A stretch of 64,000 nucleotides of DNA from Eutreptiella sp. 'Long Island Sound 2002' (Eukaryota > Euglenozoa > Euglenophyceae > Eutreptiales > Eutreptiaceae), in the NCBI GenBank assembly GCA_964036045.1, contig OZ038381.1, positions 125,867,708 to 125,931,707 of the forward strand, written 5' to 3'. Positions 54,741-64,000 of this stretch are shown piece by piece (within the stretch, counting starts at the first letter, position 1; each line of letters begins with the position of its first letter). A program made the position numbers and the translations under genes. The notes under the pieces were generated by a model. The model made no database searches. It saw only the letters and a list, made by a program, of their open reading frames with translations, and was not told where the DNA came from.

Positions 54741-55321
54741 GCACACACGTAGGGCGGCCGGAGGACAGGAAAGAACCAACACCCCATGGGTCGGACGCAC
54801 TGGGGCGACCCAGCCGACCCACCGGGCCAGTGGCAGAAACGGTACTCCAAGGCCACTGGTCCGAGCCCGGCCAGGCTGCATCGGGGACCATGGCAAACGT
54901 CAACCGGAGCGATGGAAGCTACCGGTGACAGGCGAGCTGGTACACAGTCCAGGAGGGGGTCGCCTGCCAAGCAGACTGGCCCCGCAAATCAAGCCACAAG
55001 AGTGAGGCGGTCGTACCGTAGACTAGCAGGAGCAATACCCCTTGTGGTGAGAGATACCCCACACGGCTGGGCAGCCCACAGAGCTGCCGCGAAAAGGAGG
55101 GGGCATGTGGCCCTACCCATGGACACATGTGGGGACACCCTCCCACCCGGGACACATGGACCGGGTGGCCGCGACAATGCCTTCCCAAGCACATGCGGGA
55201 GCGGCGCAAGAGGCACGTGACATAGGGCAGTGGGAGGGACAGGACGTCCTCTTGGTAAGAACCTTCGTCCTGCAATGTCAAAGGAGGCATCCCGAGCTCC
55301 TGAAGATACCTACCTACCTAC
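54741..55321 (+). other. LINE-C 3' end
   Basis: About 580 bp of balanced sequence after the array, ending in a TACC repeat. It shows no clear similarity to the 3' ends of LINE-A or LINE-B. Confidence 0.5.
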
Positions 55322-55433
55322 TTGAACCACCGCCAGCGCTGGCGGCGGCGGCTGCGCCAGCGGCGCACGCTTTTCTGAACAAAATATTTGCATAATCACC
55401 TGAAACTGACGCGTGACAAACCTTTTTTAAAAA

Positions 55434-56995
55434 ATGTCCCAGCACTGGCTGCAAGTGGTGAACGACCACTACAGTGGATGGGGGGACCAACAGCTGATGG
55501 ACGACTTGTTCACCTTTTTTTGCACAAACGGCACGACAAAACAACCAAGGAAACAACTTGCTGACCAAATTGGTAACACACCGAGGGCTTCCAAACAGAC
55601 AAAAAGGGCTGCAAAAAAGGCTTTCACAGGATCCGACGCTGTGTGCCTCATTTTGGACCTTGAGATGCCGAAGCAAAGGTATGTGGCACAATGCACACAT
55701 GCCTACAAGTGGTTCAACGTGGTTCACCGGTGCGGTTGAACCCTTATCACAAATGAACAATTGTTATTCTGCTTCATGACAACGTTTCAACGGCAAAATT
55801 ATCGCTTAATGTTGCCCAAAGCATGAACATATCAGTTGCAACGTGTTGCCCGCGTCACAAATGTGAATACTTTGTGGTTTGTACCATTGGACGCTTTTTG
55901 GTGCCATGACGGCAACCCATTCAACTGCAGGTTCAACCGCGCACTTTATCCCAATTTCTTGGTTCAACCGTCCGTAGGTACAAGAAGCTTTTTTCGTGGG
56001 CCGATGCAAGCACCGTCCCATGGACACATTGCTTTCAGTCGTATGCAACGATGGATAAGGTTTGGTCCACGTTAAGTGAGAGACAAGTACTAAAAACGAC
56101 CATAAAGGATGGGAGAGTTGGGGTTCGTTGGGATGTCGATGATTGGATACAATATATAGGTGATCAAAGGGATGTGCTAGAAGAAATGCACTTCCTAAGA
56201 TTTAGGGATGATCACCCTTATGTACTTATAGTGCGTGGTGATTGGTTTCCATGTCGAGCAAGTTCATGGTGCCAAATTGCATGTGGTTTTGCAAACCACA
56301 TGCAAAAAGCACGAACCTTGCTCTACAATTGGACCCTTGACCTTGCTCTCGTAAGTGAGCATGAAACGGATCTTGTGCGTGTCCTCTTTGGAGAGACACT
56401 AAAAAAAATACAACAAATTATTGACCGTGGCTACATGTTGCTCTGAGGGTTTTGGGTGCGAACGGTTATCATTATTGGAGGCGATAGCCCTTCACTTTGT
56501 CATATACTTGGTCTATCAACATTTTATGAAATTGGTTCAATTTATCCTTTTCCAACAAGGTGTAGGGAGAAAGAAAGATGGGTAGGGTGTGAATGGCGAC
56601 AAAGTACAAGACTTGAAGCGAAATTCCTAAATTATAGGAAACAAGGAGTTAGTTGTGTTGGTGCAAAAGGGTTCATCGAAAGTACACTATTGAAATTGGA
56701 TGACCGTATAGGGTGTGTCATCATGTGTGTTCTTCATCTTGTGATACATTGTGGTGAATACTTAAAAACGTTTGTGCGCACACGAGCCACAATGTTGACA
56801 TTTCCACAATGATCCAAGGTTCAAAGCCTCCTAAGGGATGCCAAGACGAATATTTCTTTGAAAGGCCTGTCCTTCCCTGATGGGGAAGAGACATGGCACT
56901 TGTTTGCCAATTGGTTGCACATTGCAAAGAGTGTGCGTCTAACACCACAGCACGATGAGCACATAGTGCACGCTCAATTGGAAGTTGGCAACTAG
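55434..56995 (+). pseudogene. Probable transposase gene of the DNA transposon, 3 exons, two TGA
   Basis: Exon 1 55434-55678 (MSQHWLQVVNDHYSGWG, donor AG then GTATGT), exon 2 55931-55973, exon 3 56039-56995. This model keeps one frame for about 414 codons and each intron is GT-AG. Exon 3 has VLIVRGDWFPC, RTVIIIGGDSPSLC and LVIHCGEYLKT, whose two Asp and one Glu could be the catalytic triad. In-frame TGA at 56444-56446 and 56810-56812 both suit a former CGA. The introns contain GGTTCAACC motifs. It should cut and join the TIR ends. The superfamily is not identified and exon 2 is the least certain part. Confidence 0.55.
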
Positions 56996-57097
56996 GAGGT
57001 GTGTGTGCGGTTCAACCTTGGTTCAGGAGGTTCACCTGTGCGGTTGAACCAGCTTCCCCACGGTTTCACCCGTGCTTCTCTCAGGTGCCTTTGCGCC

Positions 57098-59739
57098 ATG
57101 GACAAGGAGTCTTTGGGGAAGGCTCTGCAGGACTGCCTGCGGGCACTGAGTACGGGACAAGGCGCCGATCCACCAGCCGTGCCAGCGCCACAAGCAGCGG
57201 CAGCGCCTCCGGCTCCCCACCTGGCTGACAAGTTCCCGCTGAAGAAAGAAGTGGTGGTCCACAACACCTGCAGCCCCGACACCACCCCTGCGCCCGAGAC
57301 CCTTGAGTGGCGGTGGCTGGCTGATGTGACGCCGAGTTGCGTGTTCCGCCGTGCCATGACGCTCTGGATGAGAAAGCACCGCCAAGAAGACAAGGATGGG
57401 GTCCTGTCCTACCCCTGGGAGACGAAGTGCCTGAGCGCCGGGGAGTTTTCGGAGTGGAAGGTGCTGCGTGTGGGCCTGTCGAGCGACCCGCAAGGACACA
57501 TGTCCCTGGATGAACCAGGTCTGGATGCCCTGTTCAGGATATGGGCCACTGCGGGTGCCGTGTTGCCAGGAGCGCGTCCTGGTTTGGCGCGGATTCCGTG
57601 GGACAGGGCAGTGGTCACAGCGCAGGACACGGTCCACGCTTCTTCTTCAAGGCCCCGGTGGAGGTCCAGCGGTACAGGGCGACTCCGAGCAGCATGCTGG
57701 CTATGGGCGCCACCATGTCATTTGGGGGAAAGCACAAGAAGGTCAAGGCAAGCGCCGTGACGGCAGCAGCGGCGCCAACGGCAATGGCACCATCGCCATT
57801 CGTGCAGCCAAGTGTGGTTCAAGCGATCCAAGGGGTGCAACAGGTGTGCAGTAGTTCAACCGTTGTTTCAGCAATTTAAACCGTGCGGCTGAACCTCCTT
57901 CACCGTCTTCAACCGTGCACAGTTGAGCGTCACCTTCCTACACACTGAATCGTGTTCCCCCACTTCTGCGGTTCACCTGCCTCCTTGCTTTCGCTGCAGT
58001 TGACCGCCAGTGATGTGCCTGAGCACATGTTCGTGGTGGATCGGCGTGGCGCTGGCATTGTCGTCTGCAGGCGATGGCCACCCATGCCCATCGTGGAGTG
58101 GTGGGACCTGTGGTATCCGCAGATCCCTGGCGCCGCTCAAGTGGTCGACCGCATGAGTCGTGGCGTGCAGCGGGGCTTGCGGGAACTGAGCAATGCCGGG
58201 CAGCAGAGAGAACGGCAGAGCTCAACGCCCCTGGAGTCCAGTCCAGCAGTCACCACCGCGCCCCAACCAAGTCCTGTGGCAGAGAGTTTTGAGGAGTTCT
58301 TCAAGAGTGTGTGGGACCGCCCACTTGGAGCAGGTGGAGCACCTGAGAGCAGTGGAAAGGCCCCCAAGCCTCCACATCTTCCAGCACCACCGCCACCACA
58401 AGAGACGAGCACCCCCGGCAGCAAAGTGGTTCCGAAGTCCCTGTTTCAGTCCGCCCGGAAGGAGCTCCTCCCACCGAAGGGGACAAGTGCAAAGGCTGAA
58501 GCACCGCCCACGAAAACCCAAGTCTCTGGCGACAAGAAGCCGAAAAAGAAAGCCAAAACTGGCAGCGGTGCTTCCTCAAAAAAGCGGAAAATCGCCTCGG
58601 ACAGCAGTGAGACGGACGAGTCAGACCCCCTCCTTGAAGAGCACGAATGGGTCCCAGCCGCAAAGCATATCCCAAAGAAGAAGAAGAACAAGAAGGTAGT
58701 TCTGGCCCCCAGCTCCGGGAGTGACTCCAGCAGGCTCCCCACCGACACGGTGCAGGATGTGAAGGCCCTGGCAACTGAGTTGGCTGCGGGATCGAAGGAT
58801 GGCGACGAGGAGAAAGCGATCAGGGCAGAATCGGCGCATGTGTCAGCTCTAAAGGTGTGCACGGTTGAACCGTTGAAGTGTAGTTCAACCGCACGCTTGA
58901 ACCGCCTGAACCGCGGTTTCACTATTTTTTCCTTTTTGCAGAGCCTGGATCAAGCCCAACAACGACGACTGGCGGTTGAGGACACGCGCAAACAGCTGCG
59001 ACAGCGGTTCGGATGGGCGGCCAACACGCCGATTCGATGGGTCATTGTGAACGGTCCTGATGGCAAACCACGTCTGGTCGTGGGTACCCCAGGGAAAGCC
59101 ACGAAGGGGACCCCCCGGCCGAAAGAGGGGGAAGAATTGGTCTTCCTTCCCCCACAGTGGGAGGAGGAGGGCAATGCAGCCAGGACAACGTGGCCAGTTA
59201 TTGCAGTCAAGGACAGCACAAGCTTCAGTAACCCCCACGCTGCCGAGGAGGCGTTGAAGGAGCGCCGCGCCCAGAAACAGGAAGAAAACAATGAGAAGGA
59301 CAAGAAGACAATGGAGGACTCCCCCTCGTTCAGTCCACTTGAGGAGAAGGAGGTCAGTCCCGCGCCGGAAGCTGAAGCGGAAAAGGACAGTGACAACGGG
59401 GCTCCTGTGCTGACGCCGCCGGTGATTCCAGAGCCAAAGGACACTGAGAAGCACATTCCTGTGCCTAGTCCGCCGGAGGTGCCAGAGCCAAGGGAGAGTG
59501 AAGAACAGGTGGTCAGAGAGGAAAAGGTGGAGTCTGCTGGTCCAGGGGTGCAGGAGCACCAGGAGAATGGGGAGGACTCGCCTGCAGCCCTGATTGGTCA
59601 AGAGGAGATTGAGGAGGTTGGTGGAGCGCCGAACGACGAGGAAATGCCTGCATGTAAGCAGGAAGATAACGAAGAGGCAGCCCCAGAGGCTGGTGCACCA
59701 GTGCCTCACGCCAAGGAAGAGCCACTCCCAAACGACTGA
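57098..59739 (+). pseudogene. Transposon accessory gene, nuclear-looking, unknown
   Basis: ATG at 57098 (MDKESLGKALQDCLRAL). Exon A to 57844 needs a shift near 57620-57640 (to FFFKAPVEVQRY and MSFGGKHKKVKAS). Intron 57845-57999; exon B 58000-58854; intron 58855-58941 (87 bp, in frame, ending TTTTTGCAG); exon C 58942-59739. Exon B starts LTASDVPEHMFVVD with PMPIVEWWDLWYP, then a Ser/Lys-rich part with several nuclear-localisation-like clusters (KKPKKKAK and PKKKKNKK). Exon C has a small folded part (RFGWAANTPIRWVIVNGPDG) and a long acidic tail. Both introns carry GGTTGAACC-type motifs. A DNA-binding or scaffold partner of the transposase is possible; nothing is recognised. Confidence 0.5.
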
Positions 59740-59760
59740 CTTTTCACGTGCCTCAAGAGA

Positions 59761-60794
59761 ATGAGGGGGTGGCAGTGGCGGGAGCGACATGGAGCACGGT
59801 ACCGTAGGCAGTTGTGGGAAGCCGTAATGGTGCAGGGGCATCACCGTGTGCAAGTTTCAGTGCAAACGAGGAGAGATCCCGACCTGGTCCGGCGCGTGAA
59901 CGCACACATTCAAAGTTTACTCCCCCAACTAACCTACACTGCGCTCGCAGTGGTCCATGGGGTGGGCGATCATCCCATGCTTGTACATACGCATCCAAAG
60001 GAAGACAGTCCCCTTACGGGGGAAAAAGCCCTGGGTGATTTAGTGGGTTTACCAGTGCCCTACTTTGTGCAAATGGGCTTTCTCGTCCTGCATGGATACG
60101 TTGGGGGCGTGATTTATTATGGGGACACATTGTGGATCATCGATATGGGGTCATGTTTAACGCTCTCAGGCCCCACGTGCCTCTGGCGTGGTCTGGACAG
60201 CGCATTGTGCTCGTAGCGTACACAGGCATTGCCTGGGGACGTCTGCCTGTGGCGATGCAGAATGAACTGGTCACGTTTGGCTTCCCAAGGTGAAGATGTG
60301 TTTTTTGTGTAGCGCTTCGTGCAACAGTGGTTGAACTGGTGAATCCAGTGCAACCGGGCGCCTGTCCAGCGGTTGAACCACCTCGAAAGCCGGTTCCATT
60401 TTGGTGCACTCCATGAGGAAACAAGCTTCTGACAATCAAGTGTAGGCTTGCATGTAATTGTTGTTCAAAAAAAAGGGTCCAAAGTCCTAAAAGGAAATCC
60501 AAACAAGGCACAGGGGTGTATGTCACCACGCCTAACGAAAAGTGGATTGTGAAGCTGTGCGGTTTCATCAATACAGCCGCCGCCACTGGTACCTACACCA
60601 CCACCGCCGTGAAATATGATCCAGGAGAAATAGGTCTCGAGTGTTTTGCACCAATGAGGTAAGAAGGCTTTCAAAAGCATTCTTTTTAGGGGCCGTGGCA
60701 TCTCTTGGAGGGCTGAAAAATAGCGGTTTTCAGGTTTCTGTTTCACAATTTGTTGCTGTACCACGATAGGGGTTCAGCCGTGGGGAAGCCGTAA
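59761..60794 (+). pseudogene. Third transposon gene, possible oxygenase-like C-terminal fold, broken
   Basis: ATG at 59761 (MRGWQWRERHGARY). Exon 1 to 60289, with a one-base shift in the G run near 60150 after YYGDTLWIIDMG, continues VMFNALRPHVPLAWSGQRIVLVAYT and ends FGFP. Intron 60290-60474; exon 2 60475-60658 (VYVTTPNEKWIVKLCGF, donor AG then GTAAGA); intron 60659-60733; exon 3 60734-60794 ending TAA. The pattern His...Pro-W-x-G-x-R-x-V-L-x-A-Y-T resembles the end of small double-stranded beta-helix (2OG-oxygenase-like) domains seen in algal and protist mobile-element proteins as I recall, but this is weak. It ends 82 bp before the right TIR. Confidence 0.4.
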
Positions 60795-60849
60795 TGAAAG
60801 TGCGCGGTGGAACTCGGTTGAACCACGGTTTCACTTGAGGTATTGAAGG

Positions 60850-60876
60850 GTACCTGATCCAAATGAGCACGTAGGG
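60850..60876 (+). repeat. DNA transposon right TIR
   Basis: Reverse complement of the left TIR with one mismatch (GTACCTGATCCAAATGAG...GGG), followed by TA at 60877-60878. GGTTGAACC lies just inside it (60819-60827). Confidence 0.8.
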
Positions 60877-60878
60877 TA

Positions 60879-62700
60879 GTGCTTGCCATCGGAACATCGT
60901 TCCACCACCGCCCACATTGCTGGCGTCGGTCACCAGGATAATCTCCCCTTGTGCTCTAGGCACGCCCAAGCACTTAGCGTTGGCCACCTCGCCTCCGACC
61001 TCGTCAAACGCTTGTTGCTCTTGTGGGCCCCAGCGCCAAGTAGTACTCTTCTTGATCAGGTACGTCAGAATGGCGCTGGTGTAAGTGAAGTTCTTGACAT
61101 GGCGGCGATAGAAGTTGCACGCCCAAATGAAACTGCGTACATCATGAAGTCCTTTCTTGGGGTCTTCATGTTGGGGTTTGGCCTTACAGGCCGCTGCAGT
61201 CCACCAGGCATAGCCAACGTCCAACCCGAGGTACTGCATGGTCTCCTGCATGACCTCACACTTCTCCAGCTTGAGTCGTGTGTGGTTCTCCTGGCAGACC
61301 CCAAAGAACTCACCCAGGAGGATTAGGTGATCCTCCTGGGTATTGGTCCAGAGGCATACATCGTCGATGTGCGCCTCCATCTTGGCCCCACCGGATATGA
61401 GTTCTTGCACCTTGGGTCTTCGTCGTAGGATGGACAAGATCTTGTTCATCAGCTCTTGGAATAGAGCGGATGCGTTGGTCACGCCCAACGGCATGACCTT
61501 CCATTTGAACACCCTCCACTGAGGGGTGATGAAGGCTAGTAGCTCCTGAGCGTTGGGCGTCAGGTCCACCTGTCAGAATCCGCCCCCCTTGTCCATCTTG
61601 GTCTTGTAGCGACAGGAGGCTATCTTCTCAAGGGTAGACTCCATATTAGGAATGGACCCTGAGTGGTTCAGCGTTTCCTTGTTCAGCTCTCCGTAGTCCA
61701 CTACCAGCCGTTTGCCTGTAGACCCAGGTTTAGCCACCAGGAAACGGGGGCTGCAGTGTTGGGGATAGTCCCCGTCCTTGTACTTCAGAACTAGGCCAGC
61801 GTCAATACATTCTTGTATACGTCGCTCAATCTCGTCCGCCTGCTCTTTAGGAGCCCGATAGGGTCTCCTCCGGATCTTGTGACCCACGAACTCGGGTTTC
61901 AGCTTAGGGTCCATCTGTACCAGCTTGTCACATGAGGCTAGGGGTGGTAGTCCCCCGAACACCTCCAGAGAGGTCCTTATAAGCTTCTGCACCCACGGGT
62001 CCAATAGCTTGATCTTGTCCTCCATGTCCTCGTCAGAGTGTAAGTTGCTTGCCCCCTGAGTAATAGATCCCGGGAGGTGATCCTGGACCGACTCTTCGAC
62101 CTTGGTAGTATCCTTCAACCTTTGGTAGGCATAAAGTAGGTCTCGTTCAACCATCTCCGGTGGACGATGGCAACATAGGCACGCTCGAGGGGGTTCACAT
62201 ACACATTCTTCCGAGAGGTCGTCCTCCTCTGGGCTCCTCACATGGGCACCCCACACGCTCTTCATGAGCTTAAGATCTACCTCGCTTTGCCAGGTGCTGA
62301 TCTTCTGTTCAAGGTCCTCTTTCAATCGGGATAGATCCCCCATACGTCCTTGCTTCAGTGGCCATGAGCTGCGGGTAGGCTGAGCGTAGCATAGCTCTTT
62401 CGCCACCAACCTCCTCTTCGAGTCCACGTACTCTCTTAGCCTGGATCGGGGATCCAGCTCCTCGTCCACGGGGTCTTCCACCCTAATGGAGAGTAGGGGT
62501 TTCAGTGGGGAGACGTACTCGGCGTTCTCCACTTCCTCCACACATGTCTGCACGAAGAAGGCGTCATGCTTAGTTTCGTCATCTGAATGGGAAGAGCTGG
62601 GGAGCTCGGATAGTCCACACTCAGAGATTCCATCGAGAACAGGTACACGGAAGGAGAGTGGGGAGCATTGGTGTTTGTCACGACGTATTCATCTCCCCCG
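60879..62700 (-). pseudogene. pol: Gypsy-2 reverse transcriptase and start of RNase H
   Basis: The N-terminal linker includes a Cys-rich insert (CVCEPPRACLCCHRPP). The RT follows with RLVVDYGELNKETL, then FKWKVMPLGVTNASALFQ and an active-site region EAHIDDVCLW (IDD in place of YxDD), the connection, and RNase H to the transposon (ILVTDASNVGGGGTMFRWQ). A TGA at 61573-61575 lies in frame before QVDLTPNAQ; the context fits a former CGA. A further frameshift lies near 62550-62600. The insertion point of the DNA transposon interrupts RNase H between its first and second motifs. Confidence 0.88.
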
Positions 62701-63674
62701 GGTATAGTCTCAATGGCCTCTTGAGGTCGTAGTCGATCTTTCAAGTCGCCCAGGGTAAGTCCATCGCTTTCTCGTTGTACAGCCTGGTCGAGTCCAGGTC
62801 CTCCCAGGGGATGGAGGTCAGACCCCCGTCCACCACGCTGAGCATACTTCCCCATCTGGGTTTCCCGATGGGCGTCTTACGCCCCAGAGGCACGTATTTA
62901 CCGAACAGAGCCGATAGTCAGCCTGTCCAGAATGCTTGGCCAGTAGATGTTGCCCCCATGGGCTCCCCAATCGGGGGAGCACAGGACCATACGGGAACGT
63001 TCCAGGGCCACCTTGGTCAAGACCTTCCCCAGTTCACTGAACCTGGGGTTCCCGTACGCCATCCCGAAAAGGGGCCAGTAAAATTTGTAGCTGCAGTCTT
63101 TCTGCTTGCTGCAGTATAGGTCCAAGACATGTTGCTTGTCGCTGGCAAACAACTCCACACTCAGATCTTCTCCGGAGTAACCCGAAGCCTTCAGACCTTG
63201 ATCTAGGACTTCCCCCAATAGTTGATAGTCCTCAGTTTTCGGGGCCGCCATCATGTTCGAGGGCTCCTCCTTCGATACCCTCAGGTAGCTCGAGGGGTAC
63301 TCCAACTGCTCCAGTGGCACAGACTCTCTGCCATTGCCGTGGTCCACATAGAGGAGATAGGGCGCTTGCAGCGTCAGGGATTGTATCTGGCAGAGCTGCA
63401 CAAAGAAGTCAGTCCCCAATACAAAGTCGAAGGCCTCAGTGTCCATCACAAAGAACCGATGGGCGATAGTTCGGGAGCCCATAGGTACCTCCACTTCACA
63501 GTCCCCGCAGCTGTGCACCACATGTCCATCCCCCATTTGTATAGCCGCGGTGGTCATGGTGTTCTTCAGGCTCCCATAAGGTAAAGTTTTCTTGGCCACT
63601 ATAGATGTGCCGGCTCCAGTATCCAATACCCCCAGGTATTCACGTCCCCCTGGTCGGATACGTACCCAGAACAC
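62701..63674 (-). pseudogene. pol: Gypsy-2 aspartic protease region
   Basis: Protease motif GVLDTGAGTSIVAKK and the later FDFVLGTDFF place a retroviral-type aspartic protease in the first 110 residues. Downstream is a conserved segment of unknown role (VELFASDKQHVLDLYC, WPSILDRLTI). A frameshift near 62900-62915 (the other frame reads LFGKYVPLGRKTP) separates it from the linker to RT. Confidence 0.85.
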
Positions 63675-64000
63675 CAGGTCCAGGGCCCCACCGGAGCGTC
63701 CCCGTCAGAACTCCGCGGGACAGGTCACCTCGAACCCATTGTTCTGCAATTTGCGGGCCATCCTCATGAAACAGTTTCTCTACTTAAGCTTGCCGTCATC
63801 ACCACCTTCATGCTCACGCTTGGCCCCTTGTTCTCGCTGGGCCTGAGTTTGCAAGCTTGTGGTACAATCAGACTGCCCTCCAGAGGGCTCGGAGTCCCCC
63901 CCTGGATTAGGGTTGGGGCTGCCTCCGCTCTTGTCCGGGTTCTTGTTGTCTTTGTCTGGCCCGCGGTTAGCGCCTCCTCCTCGTCCAACTTGGTTCTTGT
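63675..64000 (-). pseudogene. gag: Gypsy-2 gag end, partial
   Basis: Minus-strand frame MDEEEALTAGQTKTTRTRTR, Thr/Arg-rich, then a Pro/Ser-rich part with an end near the protease. It presumably is the C-terminal part of gag or the gag-pol junction; the rest is beyond the window edge. Confidence 0.4.

Larger units (their letters stand above)
51464..55321 (+). mobile_element. LINE-C: 3' part of another LINE
   Basis: A 3858-bp insertion flanked by a 65-bp direct repeat (51399-51463 and 55322-55386). Its plus-strand 3' end is GATACCTACCTACCTAC, the same type of tail as in LINE-B. No RT or RNase H remains, so it is assigned to the LINEs by tail, by its A/C-rich sense strand like that of LINE-B, and by the 65-bp repeat shared with LINE-A. 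Confidence 0.65.
42538..60876 (+). mobile_element. DNA transposon with 27-bp TIRs, three genes and TA duplication
   Basis: CCCTGCGTGCTCATTTGG at 42538 is repeated in reverse at 60876 (27 bp, one mismatch). TA flanks both ends (42536-42537 and 60877-60878). Without LINE-B, its duplicated target and LINE-C the element is about 5.7 kb. It carries three plus-strand genes with introns (55434-56995, 57098-59739, 59761-60794) and many GGTTGAACC/GGTTCAACC motifs in its ends, spacers and introns. TA targets occur in Tc1/mariner and some other groups, but the protein does not clearly belong to any superfamily that I can name. Confidence 0.75.
40208..64000 (-). mobile_element. Gypsy-2: Ty3/gypsy element with chromodomain, split by nested insertions
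   Basis: Minus-strand protease and RT lie at 60879-63674, and the rest of RNase H, integrase and chromodomain at 40441-42535. When the DNA transposon is removed, keeping one TA, the RNase H frame runs on across the junction (FRWQA on one side, KEEFDWAFSQ on the other), which shows that both parts belong to one element. The 5' LTR and most of gag lie beyond the window. Confidence 0.85.

Noticed and set aside
52973-54970. A 665-codon minus-strand open frame and several overlapping ones of 280-380 codons
   Set aside because: They run through the 65-bp array, whose period shifts frame each unit and whose units lack stops on that strand. Repeated Cys/His-rich peptide is a product of the array, and the frame is antisense to the LINE.
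42061-55865. The 1.13-kb repeats as LTRs of a retrotransposon around LINE-B
   Set aside because: They contain the junction of gypsy-2 and the DNA transposon TIR and coding sequence, and do not form TG...CA ends. A duplicated target explains both boundaries better.

Overview
This window is eukaryotic nuclear DNA made almost entirely of nested transposable elements, with no convincing single-copy host gene. The best organism clue is a trans-spliced leader. On the minus strand at 18967-18993 and 39814-39840 lies ACTTTCTGAGTGTCTA followed by a run of T and then CG. This matches the Euglena spliced leader as I remember it, so the source is probably a euglenid such as Euglena. Spliceosomal GT-AG introns and LINEs ordered endonuclease-RT-RNase H-zinc knuckle, as in the ingi elements of the related trypanosomes, agree with that.

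Layout. 1-4255: AT-rich spacer, a short inverted-repeat element, an acidic orphan ORF and a decayed hAT transposase. 4269-39840: one very large non-LTR retrotransposon on the minus strand (LINE-A). It is flanked by a 13-bp target duplication, starts with the spliced leader and ends in a TTAC-type tail. Without its later insertion it is about 20.85 kb. In transcript order it carries a short 5' ORF, a 127-bp array, a 65-bp array, an ORF with three OTU-like domains (only the third keeps its catalytic residues), a 1.1-kb-codon ORF of unknown function, an AP endonuclease-RT ORF, an RNase H-zinc knuckle ORF, and a 3' ORF with a VKWAG motif. 9488-24207: a Ty3/gypsy element (gypsy-1) inserted in LINE-A, with 1.57-1.59 kb LTRs, gag, pol and a chromodomain. 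16715-18994: an SL-tagged retrocopy of a cellular mRNA inserted in the gypsy-1 gag, with an 18-bp target duplication and an open 394-codon frame.

39854-64000: a second gypsy element (gypsy-2, minus strand). It was split in its RNase H region by a DNA transposon with 27-bp terminal inverted repeats and a TA duplication (42538-60876). That transposon carries three plus-strand genes with introns and is dotted with the motif GGTTNAACC. LINE-B (43192-50811) then inserted in an intron of its transposase gene and is flanked by direct repeats of about 1.13 kb. LINE-C (51464-55321) inserted in one of these repeats with a 65-bp duplication and carries about 25 units of a 65-bp repeat.

Nearly every element is damaged, mostly by single-base frameshifts (several next to G/C runs) and by in-frame TGA codons, many at likely former CGA codons. 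The scientific core is the LINE family: very long, trans-spliced, polycistronic-looking, with OTU domains and satellite-like arrays inside. Most functions are inferred from motifs read by eye; no database search was possible.
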